A stretch of 64,000 bases of DNA, from contig CAMKLO010000002.1 of NCBI GenBank assembly GCA_946413655.1, forward strand, positions 1 to 64,000, written 5' to 3'. Both the position numbers and the translations under genes were made by a program. The DNA is from an uncultured Fibrobacter sp. (GTDB lineage: Bacteria; Fibrobacterota; Fibrobacteria; Fibrobacterales; Fibrobacteraceae). Positions 1 through 8,421 of the stretch are shown piece after piece (position 1 is the stretch's first letter; each line of letters opens with the position of its first letter). The notes beneath the pieces were generated by a model that saw only the letters and a program-made list of their open reading frames with translations, was not told the DNA's origin and did not search any database.

Positions 1-1678
1 TGCAGCTCTGGAAACCCTTGTCGCAAGACGGGATGTATTCCTTCGGAATACGGCCGCCGACGACGGAGTTGACGAAGTTATAGACTTTTTCCTGGTCGCC
101 TTCGACAACCATCGGACGCATTTCGCCGACAACCTTAGCGTACTGACCGGAACCACCAGTCTGCTTCTTGTGGGTGTAGTCGAACTTGGCCGGACGGGTG
201 ATGGTTTCGCGGTAAGCCACCTGCGGAGCACCAGTCTGGACGTCGCACTTGTATTCGCGGCGCATACGTTCGATATAAACGTCGAGGTGGAGTTCGCCCA
301 TACCCTTGATGATGGTCTGGCCGGATTCCTTATCGACTTCGACCTGGAACGTCGGGTCTTCCTTCGTGAAGCGGTTGAGGGCCTTGGACATGTTGTCCAG
401 GTCGTCACGGTTCTTGGCTTCGATAACAAGTTCGATAACCGGGTTAGGAACGTGCATGGAAGTCATGTTGTAGTGGTTCTTGCCATCCGTGAATGTCGTA
501 CCGGATGCGCAGTCGATACCGAACAGAGCAACGATGTCGCCTGCACCGGCTTCGGTGATATCCACCATTTCGTCAGCGTGCATACGCACGAGACGGCCCA
601 CGGACACCTTCTTGCCGGTGGCCATGTTGGTGATCATGTCGCCCTTCTTGAGGGTACCCTGGTAAACACGGATGTAGGTGAGCTGGCCATAGCGGTCGTT
701 CACGAGCTTGAATGCGTAGCAGACGAGCGGCGCGTTGTCTTCGGACTTGAGGATAACTTCAGCTTCGTTGTTGTCGAGGTCGAGAGCCTTGTTTTCAACG
801 TCGGTCGGGCACGGGAGGTAGTCGATAACACCGTCGAGGAGCTTCTGGACACCAATGTTCTTGTGAGCAGAACCCATGAACACCGGAGTGATGTCGAGGC
901 GGATGGTGGCTTCGCGGATGACCTTCTTGAGGAGGGCCTTGTCGATCTGATCGACGCCATACTGGCCTTCCATAGCCTTTTCCATGATTTCGTCGCTGTA
1001 GTCAGCGCAGCAGTCAACGAGCTTTTCGCGGTATTCGTTGGCCTGGTCAACGAGTTCGGCAGGGATATCCTTTTCGATCATGTCGTCGCCGTTGGCGCCT
1101 TCGAAGTAGTAGGCCTTCATTTCGACGAGGTCGACCACGCCCTTCAGTTGGTCTTCGAGACCGATAGGAATCTGCATGACGCAGGGCTTGTGGTTGAGCT
1201 TTTCCTTGAGCATGACGGCAACGCGGAGCGGGTTTGCACCGGAGCGGTCGCACTTGTTCACGAACACGACGCGCGGCACATGGTAGCGCTTCATCTGGCG
1301 GTCAACGGTGATAGACTGGGACTGGACGCCTTCAACGCCCGTGAGAACGAGGATAGCACCGTCCAACACGCGGAGAGAACGTTCCACTTCGATAGTGAAG
1401 TCCACGTGCCCCGGGGTATCGATGATGTTGATGGAGTCCTGTTCACCGCTCTTGGTGTGGGTCCAGTTTGCGAACGTAGCGGCAGACTGAATCGTGATGC
1501 CGCGTTCGCGTTCAAGTTCCATGGAGTCCATCGTGGCACCGACGCCGTCCTTGCCACGGACTTCGTGAATAGCGTGAATGCGCTTTGTGAAGTAGAGAAT
1601 ACGTTCGGTAAGGGTTGTCTTACCGGAGTCGATGTGTGCAGAAATACCAATATTTCTGTGCTTTTCAATGTTTTTCAT
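1..1678 (-). CDS. fusA: Elongation factor G, spdEFG1/mitochondrial-EFG1-like (C-terminus cut by window edge)
   Basis: This is a GTPase that drives tRNA-mRNA translocation on the ribosome. About 559 codons are present of a usual ~700; the C-terminal part lies outside the window. The G1 motif AHIDSGKT is at residues 14-21, G3 DTPGH at 87-91 and G4 NKCD at 141-144. The N-terminus differs from canonical EF-G: it has SGKTTLTER instead of AGKTTTTER, a longer switch I carrying [17 protein letters not shown], and TIQSAAT. These are marks of the spdEFG1/mitochondrial EFG1 subfamily as I recall it. The ATG at 1678 gives the family N-terminus. No strong ribosome binding site is visible upstream. EF-G identity is certain; the subfamily is likely. 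Confidence 0.96.
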   Translation of the reverse strand, partial: MKNIEKHRNIGISAHIDSGKTTLTERILYFTKRIHAIHEVRGKDGVGATMDSMELERERGITIQSAATFANWTHTKSGEQDSINIIDTPGHVDFTIEVERSLRVLDGAILVLTGVEGVQSQSITVDRQMKRYHVPRVVFVNKCDRSGANPLRVAVMLKEKLNHKPCVMQIPIGLEDQLKGVVDLVEMKAYYFEGANGDDMIEKDIPAELVDQANEYREKLVDCCADYSDEIMEKAMEGQYGVDQIDKALLKKVIREATIRLDITPVFMGSAHKNIGVQKLLDGVIDYLPCPTDVENKALDLDNNEAEVILKSEDNAPLVCYAFKLVNDRYGQLTYIRVYQGTLKKGDMITNMATGKKVSVGRLVRMHADEMVDITEAGAGDIVALFGIDCASGTTFTDGKNHYNMTSMHVPNPVIELVIEAKNRDDLDNMSKALNRFTKEDPTFQVEVDKESGQTIIKGMGELHLDVYIERMRREYKCDVQTGAPQVAYRETITRPAKFDYTHKKQTGGSGQYAKVVGEMRPMVVEGDQEKVYNFVNSVVGGRIPKEYIPSCDKGFQSC

Positions 1679-1794
1679 ATTTTATTCCACTGATGGAGTT
1701 GATGTTATTGAATGTTGCGCCCAAAAATAGAAAAAAATCGGGGCTGGCTCAAGGGCGGTTTTTCTTTTGATTGAACAAAACGGGTCGAAAAAGA

Positions 1795-3273
1795 CTAGTT
1801 TTTGCGCTTTTTCACAATTGAATAGACTAAAAAGCCTGATATAACGGCAATCGAGAGCCAAACAGTATAGAATAAGGGCGACATCCAAGGGCCAAAATTC
1901 ATGAAATACCGCTGGGCGACACCATAATAATCATTTGTGGCCAATGCTTCGGCAGTCCCTTCGACGTTAATCGGTATATAAAAATGGCTGAGCACGAGTT
2001 GCAGGGCTATTAACGATGTAGCCGCTTTTGCATCCAGATTTGCCTTGTCGAGAACGCATCCGAGCGGCACGAGAATCATTGGGAGAAGCGGGATGACATG
2101 CCTTGCTTCGCTGTCTGAAGCAAAGAAGAGGAACGCGAGGAAGGCAAGCGCGTAACCGGCGCTGCGGTTGAAAATGTCTCTTGCAAAATCACGGAAATAA
2201 AAGAGGGCGAGTAACGGCAAAATCCCGAAGTAGCAGACATGCGCGGCTGGGGTAATGAGCGGGTACTTGAGTGGGCGAAGAAGCGTCTGGAGGAGGAACG
2301 CGACTTCGTTGAAGTAGAATTCGTCGTTGGTGTGGGCTTTCAGGAAAATCGAAATCGCGGCAAAGGGGAGGGCCACGATGATTGCCTTTTTCCAGATGGA
2401 CTGGCGGAAAAATTCGCGGATGTAGGTGAGCGGACTGTAAAAATGGAAGTCGCAGCTCCGTAAGGCGAAATAGAGGAACGCTCCCCAGGTGATGGCGCTT
2501 GCGAGGATTAGCGGGGGCGAGGCTTTGCAGAAAAGCATGCTTTCGAGGAGCGGCTGCTTGTGAAGCAGGTAGAGCGTCGCGACCGCCCCGACAGACATCA
2601 GCGGGAACGCGATGGCAATGGCTTTGCCCGTGTGGACGTTTAGACGCCTGGCCGTTTGTGGGAACGGGTCCTTGAAAAAGTACAGGAGCCAAATCATGTA
2701 TGTAATCGTCGGCCACGTGGGAATTCCCAAGAACGAAACTAGGAGTGAGCGTGTAAACTTGCCGCACTGCAAATAGTAAAAAGAAATGAGGAAAATCGTG
2801 ACTGCGAAAGCGTCCGTTTGGAACGGTTCATAACCGCAGTTCTTGAGGACGAAGTAATTGAAAAAGAAACACGCGAAAATGATGGCCGAAGTCGCCTTTT
2901 TCCAGGCGCAAAGCTTTATAAGCTTGAAAAAGAACACCAACTGGATGGTGAAATTTGTAAAATGGAGCACGTTCATCGAGAGCATTAAGTTTGAATGTGT
3001 CGCCTCGATGTTAAAAAGCGAAAAGAACAAGTTTATCAGGAAGAACGGGAAAATGCGGAAAATACGGAAACTGTCGTACCCCGTAGTCCAGAAGTCCGTA
3101 GAAAAATTCTGCGCAACGCTGTAGTAGAATGCGCCGTCGTAGCCTGCGCCATCGTTTAGCGGAGTCCGTTCACCGATGAAGGACAACGTAAACAAAAAAA
3201 GGAGCGTCAGCGTGAGGAGCCCGAAAACTCCGTGTCGCTTGAAAAACTCCTTGATTTTAGGGGCGGTGGTCAC
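1795..3273 (-). CDS. Polytopic inner-membrane protein, possibly GT-C-like
   Basis: I do not recognise the exact family. The 492 residues form roughly ten hydrophobic segments beginning at residues 17-32. A soluble stretch after the first segment contains NDGAGYDGAFYYSVAQ, an acidic/aromatic loop that resembles the first periplasmic loop of GT-C glycosyltransferases; that is an inference only. The GTG start (3271-3273) overlaps the stop of the upstream EcsC-like gene by one base (TAGTG), so translation is probably coupled. It is the last gene of a four-gene minus-strand operon. No clear hairpin terminator follows it. Confidence 0.75.
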   Translation of the reverse strand: MTTAPKIKEFFKRHGVFGLLTLTLLFLFTLSFIGERTPLNDGAGYDGAFYYSVAQNFSTDFWTTGYDSFRIFRIFPFFLINLFFSLFNIEATHSNLMLSMNVLHFTNFTIQLVFFFKLIKLCAWKKATSAIIFACFFFNYFVLKNCGYEPFQTDAFAVTIFLISFYYLQCGKFTRSLLVSFLGIPTWPTITYMIWLLYFFKDPFPQTARRLNVHTGKAIAIAFPLMSVGAVATLYLLHKQPLLESMLFCKASPPLILASAITWGAFLYFALRSCDFHFYSPLTYIREFFRQSIWKKAIIVALPFAAISIFLKAHTNDEFYFNEVAFLLQTLLRPLKYPLITPAAHVCYFGILPLLALFYFRDFARDIFNRSAGYALAFLAFLFFASDSEARHVIPLLPMILVPLGCVLDKANLDAKAATSLIALQLVLSHFYIPINVEGTAEALATNDYYGVAQRYFMNFGPWMSPLFYTVWLSIAVISGFLVYSIVKKRKN

Positions 3274-3959
3274 TATATCGTTTCGTCTTTTTTGAAATCG
3301 GTATCTTCATCGTCGGATTCCGGTTCCTTGTCGATGGAATTCTCGACGAGTTCAGGCTTTTCCATGCCTTCCAGTGCCTTGAAGTACGACATGGCTGTCT
3401 TGCCAACCTCCATCGTATCAAAGTACGTGTAGGCCCCGTTGCCGATAGCGCCAATGGCGGGGATGGCGCGGAGCGCAATGCGACCGAGGAAGTTCGTGGA
3501 GACCTTGACACCTATTTTCTGGAGCAATTTCTGGAGTGCCGAAAGCGAAAGCTTCTGCACGACAATGCGGCTACCCGTGCGGACTGCGACATCGCGAAGG
3601 AGCGAAGCCGCGCTGTGGCGGAACAAACACCAGACCATCGCCTCCCGCGAGAGCATGGCGAACTTGCCGTAAGTGCATGCGACATCGGAGACGAGCTGTG
3701 CCTGGATGCGCCAAACTGCGGCAATATCCGGAATGGACGTCAGGACACCGGTGAAACCTGCCGGAATGGAAAGCGAAGTGCTTACCGTGGCCGCCTTGAG
3801 GGCCGCCTGCTTGATCAATGTTTCAGCCCTTTTGTCGGGATTCCCGTTGGGGCAAAGAAGGGAGTCCGGAATATCCGTAATCAGGTTGAATATGATGGAA
3901 TAGACCATCTCCTGGATGGAATCATCTTTCTTGTCTTTGTATTCTTTAAAATTCAACAT
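3273..3959 (-). CDS. EcsC-like family protein
   Basis: A 228-residue protein. Residues ~60-100 read SIPAGFTGVLTSIPDIAAV then WRIQAQLVSDVACTYG, and later GNGAYTYFDTMEVGKTAMSYF. This order (glycine-rich membrane-associated helix, PD, RLQ-like helix, tyrosine-glycine, then a second glycine-rich segment with YFDT..VG..A..YF) matches the EcsC family as I know it. The molecular function of that family is poorly defined. The C-terminal ~25 residues are strongly acidic. It sits between two small paralogs upstream and a membrane protein downstream and overlaps the latter by one base, so it probably acts at the inner membrane with its neighbours. Confidence 0.7.
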   Translation of the reverse strand: MLNFKEYKDKKDDSIQEMVYSIIFNLITDIPDSLLCPNGNPDKRAETLIKQAALKAATVSTSLSIPAGFTGVLTSIPDIAAVWRIQAQLVSDVACTYGKFAMLSREAMVWCLFRHSAASLLRDVAVRTGSRIVVQKLSLSALQKLLQKIGVKVSTNFLGRIALRAIPAIGAIGNGAYTYFDTMEVGKTAMSYFKALEGMEKPELVENSIDKEPESDDEDTDFKKDETI

Positions 3960-3979
3960 GGACGCGCCTCCTTTATCTC

Positions 3980-4267
3980 CTATTTCAAAAACATTTTAAT
4001 AAATCCAGCGACGCTTTGGGGAACCCTGTACTGAAAATTGCTTTTTTCTAGCCACATTTTGACGAGTTCGTCAACCCAGAGACGGTCGGATGCTACATTC
4101 AATATGACAATTTCGGTATCGTCTCCTCTTTCGACAAGCCTGTAGTTCGCATGGAACGAAATGGGGGAGCTCTCGCCGTGGGGGAGAACCGTCAAGTCCA
4201 TTGTCTGCTTTTTCGCATTGACGTTGAAATTCACGTTGTTTAAAATCTTCTGAAGTTGTTCGTCCAT
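3980..4267 (-). CDS. Small conserved protein, paralog of the upstream gene
   Basis: A 95-residue protein of unknown function. Its middle section (LTVLPHGESSPISFHANYRL) has the same layout as DILLHGETEPTTLYAHYIF in the gene just upstream, followed in both by GxxTEIVI and a C-terminal segment ending in hydrophobic residues (GFIKMFLK, GLFAKILF). This indicates tandem duplication followed by divergence. There is no signal peptide. The predicted pattern is a small beta-rich domain with a short C-terminal amphipathic helix. It lies 20 bases before the EcsC-like gene, so it is probably co-transcribed. Confidence 0.7.
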   Translation of the reverse strand: MDEQLQKILNNVNFNVNAKKQTMDLTVLPHGESSPISFHANYRLVERGDDTEIVILNVASDRLWVDELVKMWLEKSNFQYRVPQSVAGFIKMFLK

Positions 4268-4289
4268 ATAAGATACCTTCCGTGAACTG

Positions 4290-4625
4290 CTAGAACAGGA
4301 TTTTCGCGAATAGCCCGGCGCCTCTGGGGAGTGTCTTTCTGATGGAGTTGCCCTTGAACCACCATGCGGCGATGACGCTTATCATTTCTCTTTTGCAATC
4401 TACTTTGTTTATAACAATCTCTGTCCCCTGTTCGGAATCTTCGAAGATGTAGTGGGCGTAGAGCGTGGTCGGCTCCGTCTCGCCATGTAACAGTATGTCG
4501 ATGGTCGCTACGTTTTCTTGCGAGTCGATGTCAACGTTCTCGATTTCACCGAACCTGTTGATGAAATCGTTCCGCTGGAAAAATAACTTTATTGCTTTGT
4601 CTCGTGCGTTGCTGAGGAAGGACAT
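4290..4625 (-). CDS. Small conserved protein, first gene of the EcsC-like operon
   Basis: A 111-residue protein, paralog of the gene 22 bases downstream (shared LLHGE..PT, AHY and TEIVI segments). It carries an extra ~15 residue N-terminus (MSFLSNARDKAIKLFFQ) that would form an amphipathic helix. There is no recognisable domain name. A promoter-like TTGTATATTAA lies about 30 bases upstream (4656-4666), which makes this the likely first gene of the transcript covering 4625 to 1795. Confidence 0.7.
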   Translation of the reverse strand: MSFLSNARDKAIKLFFQRNDFINRFGEIENVDIDSQENVATIDILLHGETEPTTLYAHYIFEDSEQGTEIVINKVDCKREMISVIAAWWFKGNSIRKTLPRGAGLFAKILF

Positions 4626-4652
4626 TGGTCGGGGGCTAGTTGTTAAGTTTTT

Positions 4653-4667
4653 CCTTTAATATACAAT
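4653..4667 (-). promoter_or_regulatory. Promoter-like -10 element
   Basis: The minus strand reads ATTGTATATTAAAGG about 30 bases before the start of the first gene of the EcsC-like operon. The same TTGTATATTAAG string occurs before the flotillin gene (21110-21122), and related TTTTGTATT forms occur before several other genes, so I read it as the local form of the -10 region. Confidence 0.45.
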
Positions 4668-4718
4668 TTTTCGATTACGCCTTGTAAGAATTCCGTTGAT
4701 TCTATCCAAATACAAAAA

Positions 4719-4738
4719 GGCGTGCATCGCTGCACGCC
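4719..4738 (-). terminator. Rho-independent terminator of the first GH8 gene
   Basis: A perfect 8-bp stem, GGCGTGCA / TGCACGCC, surrounds a TCGC tetraloop. On the minus strand it is followed by TTTTTGT. It lies 26 bases past the stop of the GH8 gene ending at 4765. Confidence 0.85.
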
Positions 4739-4764
4739 ATGAATTTTAATGAAGTCTAAGTTCT

Positions 4765-6471
4765 TTATTTTGTTACTTTATATGCTCTGTTGCCAATGAT
4801 GACGAGGAAGTTGCCTCTGCTGTTGATGCGGACTTCCTGCATTGCGGAGCTTGTCCTGGAACTTGCCAACACGCGACCGTTGAGGTCGGTGACGGCGAAC
4901 TTGCTGCCGACCGGGGCGTTCTCGATAACGATAGAGCTGTTGGTGGACCAAACTCTAACGTTGCTGTTGAATCTTAAGGACGTTCTGATGACATACGTAG
5001 AATCCTTCAAAGAGTCGTTTTTCAGAGTATCGTTTTTCAAGGTATCGTTTTTCAAAGTGTCGTTCTTGGCTGCGGCACCAGAAATCTTGACTTCGTAAAG
5101 TTTGCAAGATTCAAAGGAGTGAATGGTTGTTTCCTTGTCGTAGGTGACGCCGTTGTATTCGTTGCCGTCAACAGTCTTCTTTTCGATGGTTGGCTTCGGC
5201 TTCCAAATCTTGAAGGTGCCGCTGAGGTGGAGCATGGCGAGGTAATGTACCAAGCCGTCGTAGTAGCGGTACTGACCGGTCATGAACTCTGTGTCCCAAG
5301 CGTTCTGGAGGTTCTTCTTGATTTTTTCTTCGGAACCTGCGGTGCTTCTCAGAGCGATGGCAGCAACGGCGTTTGCGCCGGCTTCGCCCTGAGTGTACTG
5401 TTCCTGCGGATTAGAGCCGTCCCAGTTGAAACGTGCGTGCTTGTAGCCGTCCTTTTCGAAGAAATCGATAATTCTTTTTGCCATTTCGATTTCTCTAGTG
5501 GAGTCTGCGCCGAAAAGGTAGTAGTCCATGCCGAAGTTCATAGCGCTACGCATGGCGTCGTACATGTACTTTGTCGAATTCTGGTTGTAAGAATAGGACT
5601 GCGGCTGACCATTGAAGGCGCTGTAGTCAGCGAACAAGCCGGACTTAGTGTTGGAGGACTTGTAGAGGTGATCGCGTGCGGCGGTCACAGCCTTCTTCCA
5701 CTTGTCGGTATCCTTTTCTGCCCAGCGGGAGAAAAGTTCCAAGTAGGCGGGCAAGTCATAGGACGGGTCAGAGAAATCGTTTCCGCTACCGAGAGGCTGG
5801 AATACGATAATGTAGTTGCCTTGGTTGAAGAGCTTGTGACCTGGGTTGTTCCACATCTTGTCCATGATGTACAAGGCGTCTTTTCTGTACTGTTCGTTGT
5901 CCCAGCGGTTTGCAGCAAACAGGAGAGACATCATGAAGTACATTTCACCGTCTGGTGCGCAGTTGTCGTCGCCGCCGGTACCGCTGTCGTTACGTTGCCA
6001 TGCAAAGTAACCGTCCCAGTCGCCACCCTTGTGCCACATATGATTCTTGGCCCAGTTCCAGAGCTTGTCGAATTCTTCTTTGTGGTCGGTCTGCACAGCA
6101 ATCATCATGCCGTAAGACATACCTTCGGAGCGCACGTCGTTGTTGTTGATGTCCTTGATGTAGGCTTCGTTGCCCTTGTCGAAATAGACTTTGGAATTGT
6201 TGTCACCCTTAAAATAGTGGTTCCACATGTCATCCATCTTGGTCTGGATTTCTTCATCGGTCTTGCCTAAGAAGGTTTTGAATGGACTTTCGTAGTTACC
6301 GGTGTAGTATGCACCATTTAACTGAGAACCATCTTTTTCGCAGTCCGGGCCGTAATAGGCGCCGTTTTTGTCAAAGAAATTGCCTGCGAATGTTTTTGCG
6401 TCTGCTGCGGAAGCCATGGAGGCTCCGAACAGCAACGCGAGAGAGAATGCGGTTAGTTTTGTCTTGTTCAT
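4765..6471 (-). CDS. Secreted GH8 glycoside hydrolase (xylanase / exo-oligoxylanase type)
   Basis: A 568-residue secreted enzyme expected to cut beta-1,4 xylan or related beta-glucan. It has a signal peptide (residues 1-~22), a GH8 catalytic domain (~35-425) and a C-terminal domain (~495-568). The general acid is E116 in RSEGMSYGM. APDGEMYFMMSLLFA (172-186) and the probable base D305 in YDAMR follow the pattern of the reducing-end xylose-releasing exo-oligoxylanase branch; the exact substrate is uncertain. Residues 470-490 are a linker of NDTLK repeats. The last ~60 residues (FAVTDLNGRVLAS and the following strands) resemble a sorting or anchoring domain and recur in the neighbouring GH8. A terminator follows, and the promoter region carries a motif shared with the second GH8 gene. 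Confidence 0.92.
   Translation of the reverse strand: MNKTKLTAFSLALLFGASMASAADAKTFAGNFFDKNGAYYGPDCEKDGSQLNGAYYTGNYESPFKTFLGKTDEEIQTKMDDMWNHYFKGDNNSKVYFDKGNEAYIKDINNNDVRSEGMSYGMMIAVQTDHKEEFDKLWNWAKNHMWHKGGDWDGYFAWQRNDSGTGGDDNCAPDGEMYFMMSLLFAANRWDNEQYRKDALYIMDKMWNNPGHKLFNQGNYIIVFQPLGSGNDFSDPSYDLPAYLELFSRWAEKDTDKWKKAVTAARDHLYKSSNTKSGLFADYSAFNGQPQSYSYNQNSTKYMYDAMRSAMNFGMDYYLFGADSTREIEMAKRIIDFFEKDGYKHARFNWDGSNPQEQYTQGEAGANAVAAIALRSTAGSEEKIKKNLQNAWDTEFMTGQYRYYDGLVHYLAMLHLSGTFKIWKPKPTIEKKTVDGNEYNGVTYDKETTIHSFESCKLYEVKISGAAAKNDTLKNDTLKNDTLKNDSLKDSTYVIRTSLRFNSNVRVWSTNSSIVIENAPVGSKFAVTDLNGRVLASSRTSSAMQEVRINSRGNFLVIIGNRAYKVTK
5003..5067 (-). repeat. 15-bp tandem repeat encoding the NDTLK linker
   Basis: Four imperfect 15-base units encode NDTLK NDTLK NDTLK NDSLK, then KDST. 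The first three units differ from each other only at single bases. Copy number can change without breaking the frame, so linker length may vary between strains. Confidence 0.8.
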
Positions 6472-6524
6472 GCTACCAATATTGCTTTTTTTTTGTGTTT
6501 TGGTAAGGTTTTTGTAAAAATACC

Positions 6525-6547
6525 ATTGTAAAGTATTACATCAAAAA
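6525..6547 (-). promoter_or_regulatory. Conserved upstream motif of GH8 gene 1
   Basis: On the minus strand this reads TTTTTGATGTA, three to four variable bases, then CTTTACAAT, ending 54 bases before the start codon. An almost identical element lies at the same distance (8332-8354) from the second GH8 gene. The rest of the two upstream regions is not similar, which suggests a preserved promoter or regulator site. Confidence 0.55.
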
Positions 6548-6569
6548 CATGTGCTAATGGAAAAAAAAT

Positions 6570-6595
6570 GCCTCCCGACTGTTGAGACGGGAGGC
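6570..6595 (-). terminator. Rho-independent terminator of the second GH8 gene
   Basis: A perfect 8-bp stem, GCCTCCCG / CGGGAGGC, has a 10-base loop. The minus strand continues into a run of eight T. It lies 21 bases past the stop of the GH8 gene ending at 6616, so the two GH8 genes are separate transcription units. Confidence 0.85.
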
Positions 6596-6615
6596 TCTTT
6601 GATGGTTACTGAACA

Positions 6616-8277
6616 TTACATTATTACTTTATACGCTCTGTCGCCGATGACTACGAGCATGACACCTTTGTTGCGAATGCGTATTTCTTGAGACTGTGAA
6701 TTTGTCAAAGATTTTGCGAGTACGCGTCCGTTGAGGTCCGTGATTGCAAACTTGCTGCCCACCGGAGCGTTTTCGATGACGATGGAATTGCTGGTCGCTC
6801 TCACTTTTACAAGGTTGCTTATTCTTGTCAATGTGCGAATGGCATCAGAGGTGTCCTTGACTGTTGTGTCCTGTTTCAGTTCGGGTTTGACTGTCAATTC
6901 GTAGAGTTTGCAAGATTCGAATGCGTGAAATGTGGTGTCCTTTTCGTATTTCACACCGTTGTATTCGTTTGCTGTTATAGTCTTTTTCTCGACTTGCGGC
7001 TTAGGCTTCCAGATCTTAAAGTTGCCGGTGAGGTGGAGCATGGCAAGGTAATGGACTAGGCCGTCATAGTAGCGCTGGCTACCCACAATGGGTTTGGAGT
7101 CCCAGGCCTTCTGCAAGACTTTCTTGACTAAATCCTTGTAGTCATTTTCTTCGAGCAACGCGTAGGTCGCCACGGCGTTTGCACCGGCTTGCCCGATGGT
7201 GAATGAGCCGTATCCGTTAGTACCGTCCCAGTTGAAGTGGCCATGCTGGTAGTTGTCTTTTTCGAAGAAGTCGGTGATAACTTTGGCAATTTTCGTCTGG
7301 CGCTCCATATCCACGCCGAACAGGTAGCTGTCCATGCCGTAGTTCATGGGACAACGGATGGCGTCGAACGCATACTTCGTGGAATTGTCGCTAAATGCGT
7401 AGTGCGGCGTTCCATCAAAGTTGCTGTAGTCGCTGCACAGACCCGATTTTGGGTTAGCGGAGTTGTAAATGTGGTCGCGGGTGGCTTTTGTCGCCTTCTG
7501 CCATTTATCCTTGTTGGTATCGGACCAGCGACTGAACAAATCGACGAATGCAGGCAGGCTGTAGGAGGCATCGCCCCAAGTGTTGTTGCCGTCTGTCGGT
7601 TGGAATGTAGCGATGAAATCTCTTTCGCTGTACAGGGAGCCGCCATTGCCTTTCCAGCATGCTTTCAGAATTGTTTGCGCGTCTTTCATGTAGCCTTCGT
7701 CGTTCCAGCGGTGAGCCGCGAACAAGAGCGACATCATGAAGTAGATTTCGCCGTCGGGGGCGTTTCCTTGGTCGCGGGTAGAACCGTTGCGGTTCGCCTG
7801 CCAAGAAAAGTAGCCGTTGCCACCTCTAGCGGGGTCATGCCACAAATGGCTTTTGGCCCAATTCCAGAGCTTTTTAAATTCATCTTTGTGGTTGGTCTGC
7901 ACGGCAATCATCATGCCATAACTCATGCCTTCGGAACGGATATCGTTGTTGTTGATATCGACAATGTAGCCACCATCGCGGTCTTCGTAATACACAGTCT
8001 TATCATTCTGGCCGCCAAAATAGTGGTTCCAGAGTTCGTCAAGCTTGTCCTGGATATCCTTATCTGTCTTACCCAGGATGGTCTTGAACGGGCTGGTGTA
8101 ATCGCCAGTGTAGTAGGCACCAGTCGATTGGGAACCGTCTTTTTCGCAATCCGGACCGTAGTAGGAATTCTTCTCGTCAAAGAAGGTTCCTGTGTATATT
8201 TTGGAGTCGGCTGCTGTGGCTGCAGACGCACTCAGCAACAAAGCGAGAGAGAATGCAGATAGTTTTGTTGTGTTCAT
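6616..8277 (-). CDS. Secreted GH8 glycoside hydrolase, tandem paralog
   Basis: A 553-residue paralog of the neighbouring GH8 enzyme, colinear through the catalytic domain. It has a signal peptide (1-~22), E116 in RSEGMSYGM as general acid, APDGEIYFMMSLLFA, and D305 in FDAIR as the probable base. The NDTLK linker of the other copy is absent and replaced by a short TVKDTSD stretch. The final ~60 residues (FAITDLNGRVLAKS) form the same C-terminal domain as in the other copy. It probably acts outside the cell or at the outer membrane on hemicellulose, with different substrate-loop details from its twin (for example around residues 148-172 and 225-240). Confidence 0.92.
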   Translation of the reverse strand: MNTTKLSAFSLALLLSASAATAADSKIYTGTFFDEKNSYYGPDCEKDGSQSTGAYYTGDYTSPFKTILGKTDKDIQDKLDELWNHYFGGQNDKTVYYEDRDGGYIVDINNNDIRSEGMSYGMMIAVQTNHKDEFKKLWNWAKSHLWHDPARGGNGYFSWQANRNGSTRDQGNAPDGEIYFMMSLLFAAHRWNDEGYMKDAQTILKACWKGNGGSLYSERDFIATFQPTDGNNTWGDASYSLPAFVDLFSRWSDTNKDKWQKATKATRDHIYNSANPKSGLCSDYSNFDGTPHYAFSDNSTKYAFDAIRCPMNYGMDSYLFGVDMERQTKIAKVITDFFEKDNYQHGHFNWDGTNGYGSFTIGQAGANAVATYALLEENDYKDLVKKVLQKAWDSKPIVGSQRYYDGLVHYLAMLHLTGNFKIWKPKPQVEKKTITANEYNGVKYEKDTTFHAFESCKLYELTVKPELKQDTTVKDTSDAIRTLTRISNLVKVRATSNSIVIENAPVGSKFAITDLNGRVLAKSLTNSQSQEIRIRNKGVMLVVIGDRAYKVIM

Positions 8278-8331
8278 GTCAGCAAAAATATCGGCTTTTT
8301 TGAGGGGGAGTTATGTCTTCCTAAAAAAAAT

Positions 8332-8354
8332 ATTGTAAAGCCCTACATCAAAAA
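8332..8354 (-). promoter_or_regulatory. Conserved upstream motif of GH8 gene 2
   Basis: The minus strand reads TTTTTGATGTA, then a short variable part, then CTTTACAAT, 55 bases before the start codon. It matches the element at 6525-6547 in sequence and position. Confidence 0.55.
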
Positions 8355-8361
8355 AAAGAAA

Positions 8362-8386
8362 CACCCCAGGGGCAGTATCTGAGGTG
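8362..8386 (-). terminator. Terminator of map
   Basis: The stem CACCTCAG / CTGGGGTG (one G-U pair) is followed on the minus strand by TTTCTTTTTTT. It lies 36 bases after the map stop codon. Confidence 0.8.
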
Positions 8387-8421
8387 CTCTAATAATCAAT
8401 GTTTTCGAACTTGTAGTTTTG

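Noticed and set aside
170..1693. 507-codon open frame antisense to fusA
   Set aside because: The minus strand encodes an unambiguous EF-G; this frame is a shadow of its codon usage.
1682..1888. 68-codon minus-strand frame between fusA and the membrane protein
   Set aside because: It overlaps the end of the membrane protein gene, has no ribosome binding site and reads as random low-complexity sequence.
5119..6270. 383-codon open frame antisense to the first GH8 gene
   Set aside because: Valine/phenylalanine-rich shadow of the GH8 frame, no start context or family match.
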